NCBI RefSeq assembly: GCF_017352115.1
Contig: NZ_CP071448.1
Coordinates: 2,441,001 to 2,505,000, forward strand
DNA: 64,000 nucleotides
Direction of reading: 5' to 3'
Source of the DNA: Flavobacterium endoglycinae
Lineage (GTDB): Bacteria; Bacteroidota; Bacteroidia; Flavobacteriales; Flavobacteriaceae
Shown here: positions 8,227 to 16,252 of the stretch, in pieces
How the letters are laid out: every line of letters begins with the position of its first letter
Position numbering within the stretch: position 1 is the stretch's first letter
The notes under the pieces: generated by a model
The model's input: only the letters and a program-made list of their open reading frames with translations
Told to the model about the DNA's origin: nothing
Databases searched by the model: none
Translations under genes and position numbers: made by a program

Positions 8227-8838
8227 ATGAAACTATCAAAATTCATATTTATAACTCTAGTTCTTCTTTCATCTTTTGGATGTAAGAAGAAAGAAGTGTC
8301 TGAATCTGATTTTGAAAAAGAGGTTTTAAATAGCGTTTTTGTCGAAATAGTAGATTCTATTTATATGGATAGACGGATTATTTTGCCACCGCCACCGCCA
8401 AAATTTAATCCGAAAACTAATAAAGCGGATACAATTGGTAATTCTAAAGAACTAAAATTATTTTGGCATCGTCAAGACAGTATTAAAAAAGATACTGCTC
8501 GAATATTAATAGGCGTTCATGACTATGTAGTAAATAATAAAATCAGAAATGAAAAATTTGATTTAACCCCCTTTAAAAACAATAAAAAATTCGATTTTCA
8601 ATATACATCCAAATTCCCTAATGAATTAACCTGGATTATTGATGATTATAAGAGTGGAATGCCTGTTGGCACAATTGAAATTTCCAATATTAAGTTTAAT
8701 AAAGACAAAACCTCAGGAATTATTGAAGCAACTGCTTCATGCGGGGGCGGAAAATGTGGAAGAGGATTTGAAATTACAATTGAAAATAAATCGGGAGAAT
8801 GGCATATCATAAAAGTTTTTCAAACTTGGGTTTCTTAA
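8227..8838 (+). CDS. Lipoprotein of unknown function
   Basis: A 203-residue protein with a classical lipoprotein signal: basic start, hydrophobic stretch FIFITLVLLSS and lipobox SFGC (Cys19), followed by KKKE. A proline run (PPPPP) lies near residue 55 and a CGGGKCG motif at about 181-187 looks like a short Cys pair loop. It begins one base after the ketosynthase stop. No family recognised. It lies between soluble biosynthetic genes, so it might belong to the pigment envelope-transport set or be an inserted passenger; sequence gives no decision. Confidence 0.65.
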   Translation: MKLSKFIFITLVLLSSFGCKKKEVSESDFEKEVLNSVFVEIVDSIYMDRRIILPPPPPKFNPKTNKADTIGNSKELKLFWHRQDSIKKDTARILIGVHDYVVNNKIRNEKFDLTPFKNNKKFDFQYTSKFPNELTWIIDDYKSGMPVGTIEISNIKFNKDKTSGIIEATASCGGGKCGRGFEITIENKSGEWHIIKVFQTWVS

Positions 8839-8847
8839 ATTAAAAAA

Positions 8848-9465
8848 ATGACTCAAAACAAAACCAACATACAATCCTACATCAAAATCGAAAACAACGA
8901 AATTGTTCTCAACGGAACTTCTGTATTCAAAATTGAACCAACAGATTTTGCAGATTTTGCCAAACAAGCCTATCGTAATTTTGAAATGCAGTATCCAAAG
9001 TTTTTCAAAATGGATGCTTTGAGCAAACTGGCTTTTTTAGGATCAGAACTGCTTTTGAGTCCTATTACCTCAACGGAACAAGAAAATAATATCGCTTTGG
9101 TTTTAGCAAATAAATCATCAAGTTTAGACACCGATGTAAAATATCAGGAATCCATTTCAGACAAAGAAAACTATTTTCCGAGTCCGGCGGTTTTTGTTTA
9201 TACGCTGCCAAATATTTGTTTGGGCGAAATAAGTATACGCCATCAGCTGAAAAGTGAAAATTCTTTTTTTATATTTGATGCTTTCAATGCCGAATTTTTG
9301 TCGAACTATTCGGAGATTTTGTTAAACACAAATAAGGCAGACACCGTTTTATGCGGATGGGTAGAATTTTTTAATGACAGTTATAAAGCTTTTCTTTGCA
9401 CCATAAATACCGAAGAAAATACAAAATATAAAAACGAAACAATCAATACATTATACAATAAATAA
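8848..9465 (+). CDS. Half-length ketosynthase-like protein (no catalytic residues)
   Basis: A 205-residue protein resembling only the N-terminal half of ketosynthase/chain-length-factor proteins: MDALSKLAF, then a strand NNIALVLANKSSSLDTD and SPAVFVYTLPNICLGEISIRHQ, which parallels the region before the nucleophile elbow. The position where a ketosynthase Cys would lie has none, and no HGTATP or GHT motif follows because the protein ends. It sits directly before the ACP (2 bp), so it may be a structural partner for a ketosynthase or ACP. Not a frameshift product: no ketosynthase C-terminal half continues in any frame downstream. Confidence 0.65.
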   Translation: MTQNKTNIQSYIKIENNEIVLNGTSVFKIEPTDFADFAKQAYRNFEMQYPKFFKMDALSKLAFLGSELLLSPITSTEQENNIALVLANKSSSLDTDVKYQESISDKENYFPSPAVFVYTLPNICLGEISIRHQLKSENSFFIFDAFNAEFLSNYSEILLNTNKADTVLCGWVEFFNDSYKAFLCTINTEENTKYKNETINTLYNK

Positions 9466-9467
9466 TC

Positions 9468-9725
9468 ATGGAAGCATTAAAAGAAGAATTAAAAAACAAA
9501 ATCATTACTACTTTAAACCTTGAAGATATCGCAGTTGAAGACATTGCAGATAACGATCCTTTGTTTGGTGACGGTTTAGGTTTAGACTCAATTGATGCAC
9601 TTGAATTGATTGTGATTTTAGATAAAGATTACGGAATTAAATTAGTTGATCCGAAAGAAGGAAAATCTATTTTCCAATCTATCGAAACTATGGCGGCTTA
9701 CATAAGCGCAAATAGAACAAAATAA
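9468..9725 (+). CDS. Acyl carrier protein
   Basis: An 85-residue ACP with the phosphopantetheine attachment motif LGLDSIDALEL; Ser41 is the modified residue. The four-helix ACP pattern is clear (KEELKNKIITTL; SIDALELIVIL; FQSIETMAAYI). It carries the growing polyene chain for the surrounding ketosynthases, dehydratases and acyltransferase. It is likely one of several ACPs of the locus, the others being upstream of the window. Separated from the next gene by a 138-bp gap filled with nested inverted repeats. Confidence 0.93.
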   Translation: MEALKEELKNKIITTLNLEDIAVEDIADNDPLFGDGLGLDSIDALELIVILDKDYGIKLVDPKEGKSIFQSIETMAAYISANRTK

Positions 9726-9726
9726 T

Positions 9727-9862
9727 TGTAGATTTTAGATTGCAGATTTTAGATTTCTACTGAAACTTAAAATCTGAATTTTTAAAAATCTGTCAACTTT
9801 TTCAAAGTTTAAAACTTTGAAAAAGTTCAAGAAAATCTAAAATCATAAATCTAAAAATCTAA
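9727..9862. repeat. Nested inverted repeats around a perfect 33-bp palindrome
   Basis: Positions 9795-9827 form a perfect palindrome with 16-base arms and one central base (AACTTTTTCAAAG ... CTTTGAAAAAGTT). It is flanked on the left by repeats of TAGATTTTAGATT and on the right by their complements (AAATCTAAAATC, AATCTAAAAATC), so the whole gap between the ACP and the ketosynthase can fold into one hairpin. No protein coding. It may lower read-through or protect the upstream ACP message. Confidence 0.7.
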
Positions 9863-9863
9863 A

Positions 9864-11063
9864 ATGACAAGAGGTGTTGCTATAACGGGAATGGGAATAA
9901 TCTCTGCAATCGGGAATTCGGTTGAGGAGAATTACATTTCACTGATTGAAAATAAAATCGGTGTTTCTTATATTCAAAATATTTCGACTGTTCATGCAGA
10001 TGTAATCAAGGTTGGCGAAATCAAAAAAACCAACGATGAACTTATCACTGAACTGCATTTAAATGAGGATAATAATTTCTCCCGAACCGCTATGATTGGC
10101 ACTTTGGCAGCAAAACAAGCTGTTGAAAATGCAGGTATTACCTCTATCAATGAATTTAGAACCGGACTTATTTCGGCTACCAGCGTAGGCGGAATGGACA
10201 TGACGGAGAAACATTACTACGATTATTTCGAAAAACCAGAACTAGTTAAGTACATTACCTGTCATGACGGCGGTGATGTTGCCGAAAAAATTGCCGAAGA
10301 ATTAGGTTTAAAAGGAATGGTTTCTACTATTAGTACCGCTTGTTCTTCTGCAGCCAATTCAATTATGCTCGGCGCAAGATTAATCAAAACCGGGAAATTA
10401 GATCGTGTAATCGTGGGAGGTGCCGATGCCTTGGCAAAATTCACCATCAACGGATTTAAGACTTTGATGATTTTATCAGACGATTATAACAAACCTTTCG
10501 ATAATAACAGAAAAGGATTAAATCTTGGAGAAGCTGCTGCATTTTTGGTTTTAGAATCAGATGAAATTGTAGCCAAACAAAACAAAAAAGTATTGGCAAG
10601 AGTTTCTGGTTACGGAAATGCAAACGATGCTTTTCACCAAACCGCTTCTTCAGAAAATGGAGACGGCGCTTATCTGGCAATGAAAAAAGCGTTTGAAGTT
10701 TCGGGATTAAAACCTTCTGAAATTGATTATATCAATGTACACGGAACAGCAACGCCAAACAATGATTTATCTGAAGGAAGAGCTTTACTCCGAATTTACG
10801 AAGACGAAAAAGTGCCTGATTTCAGTTCTACAAAACCATTTACCGGACATACTTTAGCCGCAGCAGCTGCGATTGAAGCCGTTTATAGTGTTTTGGCCAT
10901 TCAAAATAATGTGGTATACCCGAATTTAAATTTCGAAACTCAAATGGAAGAATTTAATTTGACGCCGCAGACTTCTTTAAAAAATAAAAATATCGAACAC
11001 GTTTTATCTAACTCTTTTGGTTTTGGAGGAAATTGTTCAACCCTTATATTTTCAAAAAGCTAA
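9864..11063 (+). CDS. Beta-ketoacyl-ACP synthase (KAS II type), partner of CLF-like protein
   Basis: A 399-residue ketosynthase with Cys160 (STACSSA), His293 (NVHGTATP) and His329 (PFTGHTLAA), all in canonical spacing. Its stop codon overlaps the start of the next gene, which encodes a Cys-less ketosynthase-like protein; this is the arrangement of a KS-alpha/KS-beta (chain length factor) heterodimer in type II polyketide systems. It probably extends the aryl polyene chain. Preceded by the hairpin-rich gap, so it may start a new transcript segment, though I see no TAnnTTTG box immediately upstream. Confidence 0.9.
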   Translation: MTRGVAITGMGIISAIGNSVEENYISLIENKIGVSYIQNISTVHADVIKVGEIKKTNDELITELHLNEDNNFSRTAMIGTLAAKQAVENAGITSINEFRTGLISATSVGGMDMTEKHYYDYFEKPELVKYITCHDGGDVAEKIAEELGLKGMVSTISTACSSAANSIMLGARLIKTGKLDRVIVGGADALAKFTINGFKTLMILSDDYNKPFDNNRKGLNLGEAAAFLVLESDEIVAKQNKKVLARVSGYGNANDAFHQTASSENGDGAYLAMKKAFEVSGLKPSEIDYINVHGTATPNNDLSEGRALLRIYEDEKVPDFSSTKPFTGHTLAAAAAIEAVYSVLAIQNNVVYPNLNFETQMEEFNLTPQTSLKNKNIEHVLSNSFGFGGNCSTLIFSKS

Positions 11064-12127
11064 TGACAAAAAAAACATATATAAATGGAGTAGGCTGTAT
11101 TTCGACTCAAAAAACATTTAATACTGTTTTTTTAGAAGAAGCACATGTAAATCACGACAATAATGTATTGGCAATTGTTGCGCCTGATTATAAAGAATAT
11201 ATTTCTCCTGCTGCAAGCCGTAGGATGGCAAAAGGTGTAAAAAACGGAATAGTAGCTTCGGCATTGGCCATGAAAGATGCTGCAGCAGAAAACGTTGATG
11301 CCATTATTACTGGAACAGGTTTAGGATGTATCGAAGATTCTGAAAAATTCCTAAAAAGTATTTTAGATAATAAAGAAGAATTCCTTACCCCAACTTCTTT
11401 TATTCAATCAACTCACAATACTGTTGGTGCGCAGATTGCACTTTTACAGCAGTGTAAAGGCTATAACTTTACGTATGTAAATGGAGCGGTTTCTTTTGAA
11501 TCGGCACTTATAGATGCTAAAATGCAGATTGAAGAAGACGAAGTCCAGTCGGTTTTAGTAGGCGGTGTCGATGAAAACGGCGATTATACCACTGCTCTTT
11601 TCAAATTAAATGGACGTATTAAACAAGACAATCATACGCCTTATGATGTTTTAACTTCTAAAACAAGCGGTGCTGTTTATGGAGAAGGTGCCAGCTTTTT
11701 TGTTTTAGAAAACGAAAGAAAAACAAATACGTATGCCGAACTTTTAGATGTTTACATCATTAATACACTAGCAGAAAACGAAGTTGAAACTGAAATGAAA
11801 TCTTTTCTAAAATTAAATAATTTAGAAGTTTCAGATATTGATGCTGTGATTTTAGGTTTTGATGGAAATGTCGATTTCGAAAATTATTATAAAAATATAG
11901 CTGAAAATACTTTCGCCCAAACGCCTGTTTTGTATTACAAACATTTAAGCGGTGAATATGACACGGCTTCGGCTTTTGCTTTTTGGACAGCCTCAAAAAT
12001 TTTAAAAATACAGGAAATTCCTGAAATCATAAAAGTAAATCAGATTTCAAAACCTGCTTACAAAACCATTTTGTTATACAACCAATTAAACGGAAAAAAT
12101 CATAGTTTTACGCTGCTGTCAAAATGA
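11063..12127 (+). CDS. Chain-length-factor-like ketosynthase beta subunit (Cys missing)
   Basis: A 354-residue ketosynthase-fold protein. The region equivalent to the nucleophile elbow reads YVNGAVSFESAL (about residues 138-149) with no Cys, and the first catalytic His motif is replaced by VILGFDGN; GHT is replaced by KHLSGEYD. So it cannot condense and should be a chain length factor for the ketosynthase encoded just upstream. I take ATG 11063, inside the upstream stop codon (TAATG), rather than the TTG at 11033 which would add ten residues overlapping the upstream gene. In aryl polyene systems such KS/CLF pairs set chain length. Confidence 0.82.
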   Translation: MTKKTYINGVGCISTQKTFNTVFLEEAHVNHDNNVLAIVAPDYKEYISPAASRRMAKGVKNGIVASALAMKDAAAENVDAIITGTGLGCIEDSEKFLKSILDNKEEFLTPTSFIQSTHNTVGAQIALLQQCKGYNFTYVNGAVSFESALIDAKMQIEEDEVQSVLVGGVDENGDYTTALFKLNGRIKQDNHTPYDVLTSKTSGAVYGEGASFFVLENERKTNTYAELLDVYIINTLAENEVETEMKSFLKLNNLEVSDIDAVILGFDGNVDFENYYKNIAENTFAQTPVLYYKHLSGEYDTASAFAFWTASKILKIQEIPEIIKVNQISKPAYKTILLYNQLNGKNHSFTLLSK

Positions 12128-12900
12128 TAACGCATAAAAACATATCGATATTTTTTATCTTTATCTTACTGATTCTAAACCTTATTAATCTTTATGTAAC
12201 GATACATTTTTTGTGGTTTTTAGGAATCATTTTACTTTGGATTGGCATAAATGCAGTTGGATCTTCCCTAATTTCTTCCAATTATCATGTAAAAGCCTAT
12301 TGCAATAATTCATCAGAAACAGAAAAAAAAATAGCCATTACATTTGATGACGGACCCAGCGTTTATACTTTGGAAGTGTTACAGCTTCTGAAAAAATACA
12401 ACGCAAAAGCCACTTTTTTCTGCATTGGAAAAAATATTGAAACACATCCTGAAATTCTAAAACAAATTATCGACGACGGTCATTTGGTTGGAAATCACTC
12501 GTACAGTCATTCCAAATTTTTTGATTTTTATAATCAAGATAAAATCCACAAGGAAATCATAAAAACAGATCAGCTTCTGGAACAGTTCACTCCGGGAAAA
12601 ATAAACTTCTTTCGTCCGCCTTACGGAGTTACAACACCATCGATTAGAAGAGCGTTAAAAGTTACTGGACACAAAACAATTGGCTGGAATATTCGTTCTC
12701 TTGACGGGGGAACAAAAAATCAGGAATTAATTTTAAACCGAATAATTAAACGTGTTTCTCCTGGCGGAATTGTACTTTTGCATGATACAGGAGCACATTC
12801 TGTTTTGGTCTTGGAACAGTTTTTGCAATTTTTGCAGCAGAACAATTATCAGGTCGTTTCGATCGAAGAACTTTTGAATCTTAAAGCTTATGCAAACTAA
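12124..12900 (+). CDS. Polysaccharide deacetylase family protein (NodB domain), membrane anchored
   Basis: A 258-residue protein with two N-terminal hydrophobic segments (about 8-28 and 30-45), then a NodB homology domain: TFDDGPS (metal-binding Asp pair), HSYSH (the HxxxH metal site), FRPPYG and LLHDTG motifs. All family catalytic elements are present, so it is probably an active metal-dependent deacetylase on the periplasmic face. Its ATG overlaps the upstream stop (ATGA) and its end overlaps the LolA-like gene by 11 bp. Why a deacetylase sits in a flexirubin locus is not known to me; an O- or N-acyl group on a pigment intermediate is possible. Confidence 0.85.
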   Translation: MITHKNISIFFIFILLILNLINLYVTIHFLWFLGIILLWIGINAVGSSLISSNYHVKAYCNNSSETEKKIAITFDDGPSVYTLEVLQLLKKYNAKATFFCIGKNIETHPEILKQIIDDGHLVGNHSYSHSKFFDFYNQDKIHKEIIKTDQLLEQFTPGKINFFRPPYGVTTPSIRRALKVTGHKTIGWNIRSLDGGTKNQELILNRIIKRVSPGGIVLLHDTGAHSVLVLEQFLQFLQQNNYQVVSIEELLNLKAYAN

Positions 12901-13522
12901 AATATATCAATTCTTATTTTTAATTCTTTGCAGTTTCAATGTATCGGCACAAGAACAAAAAATGACAGCGGCAGAAATATCTCAATTTAAAGAAGATGTA
13001 AATGTGGTGGCGAAAAAAATCAAAACTTTAAGTACTGATTTTGTTCAGTACAAACATTTGGATTTTTTATCAAAAGATATTGAAACCTCTGGAAAAATGG
13101 TTTTTAAAGAACCTGCACTTTTGCAATGGCAGTATAAAAAACCATACAACTACAGCATTACTTTTAAAAACGGAAAAATCCTGATTAACGACGAAGGAAA
13201 GAAAAGCGCTGTTGATATTGGCGACAGTAAAATCTTCGCCCGAATCAACAAATTAATCGTAGGAAGCGTAAGCGGGAATATGTTTGATGATAAAGAATTT
13301 ACGATTTCATATTTTAAATTGAAAGGTCAGAATCTTGCGAAATTTATTCCGAAAGATGCGACGCTTAAAAAATACATCAAACAAATTGAACTGACTTTTG
13401 ATAAAGAAGAAGCAACTGTGGTTCAGGTAAAACTATTAGAATCATCTGAAGATTATACCCGAATTGTACTTAAAAATAAAGTGATCAATGCAAAAATCGA
13501 CGATTCAGTTTTTACTAATTAA
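12890..13522 (+). CDS. LolA-like outer membrane lipoprotein carrier protein
   Basis: A 210-residue secreted protein with signal peptide (FLFLILCSFNVSAQ, cleavage after about residue 20) and the LolA-type half-barrel pattern: TLSTDFVQYKHL, SGKMVFKEPALLQWQY, and a later VGSVSGNMF segment. LolA-fold proteins bind acyl chains in the periplasm. Inside a pigment locus it more likely ferries the lipophilic flexirubin to the outer membrane than general lipoproteins. It overlaps the deacetylase gene by 11 bp and the following lipoprotein gene by 35 bp, implying coupled expression. Aryl polyene clusters also carry a LolA-like gene, which supports this reading. Confidence 0.82.
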   Translation: MQTKIYQFLFLILCSFNVSAQEQKMTAAEISQFKEDVNVVAKKIKTLSTDFVQYKHLDFLSKDIETSGKMVFKEPALLQWQYKKPYNYSITFKNGKILINDEGKKSAVDIGDSKIFARINKLIVGSVSGNMFDDKEFTISYFKLKGQNLAKFIPKDATLKKYIKQIELTFDKEEATVVQVKLLESSEDYTRIVLKNKVINAKIDDSVFTN

Positions 13523-14123
13523 TTGCTTTCTGGCAATTGTTTTAATTTCTTGCTGCTCGGTCTCAAAAAATTATACGCCTAAAAAATTAGACAAAACGTC
13601 TTATACCGTTCCTTATTTTACTGATTCAAAAACCGATTATGTTTACAAAACCAACATCAGTGTTTACGGAAATGAATTGACTGGAATTTTTATTGCCAAG
13701 AAAATAAACGACACCACACACCGAATTGTTTTTACGACGGAATTCGGAAATAAATTAATGGATTTTGAAATTTCTGAAAACGATTTTAAAGTCAACTCAA
13801 TTGTTTCAGAATTAGACCGTAAAATATTAATCAATACTTTAAGAGAAGATTTTCGTCTTCTTCTAAAAAAAGAATATTTGATTCAGGAACAATTTGAAAA
13901 CGAATCGGCAGATATTTATAAATCAGCAGATGGAAAACGTGATAACTTTATATTTATCTCTAAAAAAGATCAAAAATTAGAAAAGATCGTTCACGCTTCT
14001 AAAACAAAAGAAAAATTTACACTATTTTTCAACTCAGAAAACAATATTTTTGCTGAGAAAATTCAAATTATTCACCAAAATATAAAGCTTAAAATCGAGC
14101 TGAATTATTTTAAAACAGAATAG
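13488..14123 (+). CDS. Lipoprotein of the flexirubin locus, unknown function
   Basis: A 211-residue lipoprotein: hydrophobic signal LLINCFLAIVLISC with the lipobox at LISC (Cys22). Its start lies 35 bp inside the LolA-like gene and no later start would preserve the signal, so the long overlap seems real. The mature part is beta-rich and soluble (YTVPYFTDSKTDYVYKT, IFIAKKINDTTHRIVFTT). Next to a LolA-like carrier it may act as the outer-membrane receptor (LolB-like role) for pigment or as part of that chain; I see no clear LolB motif, so this is only contextual. Confidence 0.7.
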   Translation: MQKSTIQFLLINCFLAIVLISCCSVSKNYTPKKLDKTSYTVPYFTDSKTDYVYKTNISVYGNELTGIFIAKKINDTTHRIVFTTEFGNKLMDFEISENDFKVNSIVSELDRKILINTLREDFRLLLKKEYLIQEQFENESADIYKSADGKRDNFIFISKKDQKLEKIVHASKTKEKFTLFFNSENNIFAEKIQIIHQNIKLKIELNYFKTE

Positions 14124-14160
14124 AAATTTAAACTAACCATAAAATTAAACTAATCAAAAG

Positions 14161-14748
14161 ATGAAAAAAATAACGTTAATTGCATTCATTCTATTTATTG
14201 GAATTAAATCTCAAGCACAAGTAAAAGTGAGTCCTGGACTTAGAGGAGGTTTGAATTTTTCGACATTAACCAATATCGATGATAATAGAAGTAAAACCGA
14301 TTTTTATGTGGGTGGCTTAGTAAACATTAGATTTAATAAATATTTTTCGTTACAGCCTGAAATTACATATTCAAGACAAGGTGATGAAGGAAGATATTTT
14401 GAAAACGGCCGTTATTATTCTGAAAAGTATGAATTAAATTACCTGACACTTGGTGCGGTTGCAAAATACCATTTTGGAGGAAAAGGTTTTCATATTTTAG
14501 CTGGACCATCTTTAGATATAAAAGTTAGTGATAATTACATCAATACCAATCCTGAAGGTTTTGACCTTGCAATTGTTGGAGGTGTTGGTTATACACTGCC
14601 AAATGGACTAACGTTTGAAGCTAGAATTAAACAAGGATTAATCGATATTTATGGTTACGACGGTATTGATAACGATTACTACTACGATGATGTAATCTTA
14701 AATCAAGTTTTTCAAATTGGTATTAGCTATACTTTTAAAACAAGATAA
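14161..14748 (+). CDS. Outer membrane beta-barrel protein (PorT/OmpW-like), copy 1
   Basis: A 195-residue secreted protein: signal peptide ending SQAQ (about residue 20), then GLRGGLNFSTLTN, repeated amphipathic strands ending in aromatic residues, and a C-terminal FQIGISYTFKTR typical of outer-membrane barrel signals. It belongs to the small Bacteroidota barrel family often annotated as porin or outer membrane beta-barrel (PorT-like). It is followed with a one-base overlap by a clear paralog, so the pair arose by tandem duplication. A role in placing pigment in the outer membrane is possible but not shown. Confidence 0.8.
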   Translation: MKKITLIAFILFIGIKSQAQVKVSPGLRGGLNFSTLTNIDDNRSKTDFYVGGLVNIRFNKYFSLQPEITYSRQGDEGRYFENGRYYSEKYELNYLTLGAVAKYHFGGKGFHILAGPSLDIKVSDNYINTNPEGFDLAIVGGVGYTLPNGLTFEARIKQGLIDIYGYDGIDNDYYYDDVILNQVFQIGISYTFKTR

Positions 14749-15362
14749 TGCAGTGTAAAAAATCAGCACATATTTTATTTGTTTTTTTTGCTATTATAAA
14801 ACTCCAAGCGCAGGATTTTAAACCAGGATTACGAGGCGGTTTGTCATTATCGACTATTTCAGAAATGCACGCCAATTACAAACCTGATTTTTATTTTGGA
14901 GGTTTTGGAGAAATCAATTTGACAAAAAAATATGCGCTTCAGCCCGAAATAAATTATGTAAGACAAGGATCTAATAATGTCGCAAGAAATTATACAGATC
15001 CTGATACGAATACTGAAAGAATAGAACATCTGGATTTAAAACTAGAATATCTATCGCTTTCAATGATCAACAAATTTACATTCGGACAAGGTTTTCAGGT
15101 TTTATTCGGGCCCTCTCTGGATATTCGCATAAATGATAATTTAGTACTCAGAAAAAATTATAATGATTTCGCATTTGTTGCAGGACTTGGGTATCGCATG
15201 CCTTCTGGTCTTGCTTTTGAGGCCCGTTTTAAAAAAGGATTTTTAGATATTCTCGACAGCGATTATTATCATAATGACACAAATAGTCATTATCTCTTTG
15301 GCGATTACAATACAAATATCAATTTTCAAATAGGTATTTCGTACTCATTTGATACGAAATAA
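14748..15362 (+). CDS. Outer membrane beta-barrel protein (PorT/OmpW-like), copy 2
   Basis: A 204-residue paralog of the preceding gene: KPGLRGGLSLSTISE near residue 25 matches the first copy's PGLRGGLNFST, both contain LQPEI(T/N)Y with SRQG/VRQG, both have a GPSLDI strand, and both end QIGISY(T/S)F. It starts at ATG 14748 inside the upstream stop (TAATG). Signal peptide ILFVFFAIIKLQAQ. The two copies have diverged to roughly half identity by eye, so the duplication is not recent. Outer membrane location is expected. Confidence 0.8.
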   Translation: MQCKKSAHILFVFFAIIKLQAQDFKPGLRGGLSLSTISEMHANYKPDFYFGGFGEINLTKKYALQPEINYVRQGSNNVARNYTDPDTNTERIEHLDLKLEYLSLSMINKFTFGQGFQVLFGPSLDIRINDNLVLRKNYNDFAFVAGLGYRMPSGLAFEARFKKGFLDILDSDYYHNDTNSHYLFGDYNTNINFQIGISYSFDTK

Positions 15363-15374
15363 AAAAACAAAATT

Positions 15375-15746
15375 ATGGTTCTAAAAGACTTTTACGAAGT
15401 AATTTCACAAGAAAAAACTGGCGATTCTAAATTTAAAATTCGTATATTAGTTAATGCCAATCATGAGGTTTTTAAAGGTCATTTTCCTGGAAACCCAATT
15501 ATGCCGGGCGTTTGCATGATTCAAATTATTAAAGAATTGACAGAAACAATTACTGAAAGTTCATTGATGATCCAGACTTTGTCTAACGTAAAATTCATGG
15601 CATTGATTAATCCGGAAATCAATCCGGAGCTTCTTTTGGAACTTGACATTATAACCACAGAAGATGATTTGGTAAAGGTGAAAAACACCACATATTTTAA
15701 CGAAACCACAGCTTTGAAATTAAGCAATGTGTATAAAAAATTATAA
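15375..15746 (+). CDS. ApeI-like 3-hydroxyacyl-ACP dehydratase (His present, Glu replaced by Gln)
   Basis: A 123-residue hotdog protein with the FabZ/FabA catalytic loop KGHFPGNPIMPGV (His36), but the position of the catalytic Glu (LILEAMAQ in FabZ) reads CMIQIIKE, giving Gln50. So the His half of the FabZ catalytic pair is kept and the acidic half is changed, the mirror image of the proteins at 1809 and 2246. It is followed by the next gene after 2 bp. Likely acts on ACP-bound 3-hydroxyacyl polyene intermediates, perhaps as a heteromer with one of the Glu-only proteins. Family assignment is firm; the hetero-oligomer is inference. Confidence 0.83.
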   Translation: MVLKDFYEVISQEKTGDSKFKIRILVNANHEVFKGHFPGNPIMPGVCMIQIIKELTETITESSLMIQTLSNVKFMALINPEINPELLLELDIITTEDDLVKVKNTTYFNETTALKLSNVYKKL

Positions 15747-15748
15747 TT

Positions 15749-16234
15749 ATGAAATTACTAGTATCATTATTCCTATGGATCAATTTTGCCGCGACTCCAG
15801 ATTTGGCATCGATCCGAAAAATTTATCCTGATGTTGCAAAATCAGAAACCAATGCGAAAGAATTTACAGAAAAACTTTCGAGCATTTCTAACAACGACGA
15901 AAAAATCCTTGTCGCTTACAAAGCCGCTTCAATTTTAGTAGATTCTAAATTTGAGAAGAAACTAGGTGAAAAAATCGAGCGTTTTAAAGAAGGGGCAAAA
16001 CTTCTGGAAGCAACCATCAAAAGCGACCCAAGCAATATCGAAATGAGAATGATCAGACTGAGTATTCAGGAAGATGTTCCAGGAATTACGGGTTATAAAA
16101 AAAATATTAAAGAAGATAAAAAATTCATCACAACGTATTATGCGGCGCAAAGTGGTGCTTTAAAAGAATACCTAAAAGAATTTGTTTTACAATCTAAAAG
16201 CTTCTCTGAAAAAGAGAAACATTTTGTGAAGTAA
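15749..16234 (+). CDS. Secreted protein of the flexirubin locus, unknown function
   Basis: A 161-residue protein with a short signal peptide (LLVSLFLWINFAA, likely cleavage near residue 16) and an all-helical mature part. The middle (KLLEATIKSDPSNIEMRMIRLSIQ, about residues 87-110) looks like a TPR-like helix pair, though no full repeat can be counted. It starts 2 bp after the dehydratase and precedes the glycosyltransferase by 18 bp, so it is co-transcribed with pigment genes. Periplasmic location expected; function unknown. Confidence 0.65.
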   Translation: MKLLVSLFLWINFAATPDLASIRKIYPDVAKSETNAKEFTEKLSSISNNDEKILVAYKAASILVDSKFEKKLGEKIERFKEGAKLLEATIKSDPSNIEMRMIRLSIQEDVPGITGYKKNIKEDKKFITTYYAAQSGALKEYLKEFVLQSKSFSEKEKHFVK

Positions 16235-16252
16235 ACACACGAAAATTTCCAA

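Noticed and set aside
11033-11063. TTG start for the CLF-like gene
   Set aside because: Adds ten residues overlapping the end of the upstream ketosynthase with no conserved content; ATG 11063 lies in a TAATG overlap.
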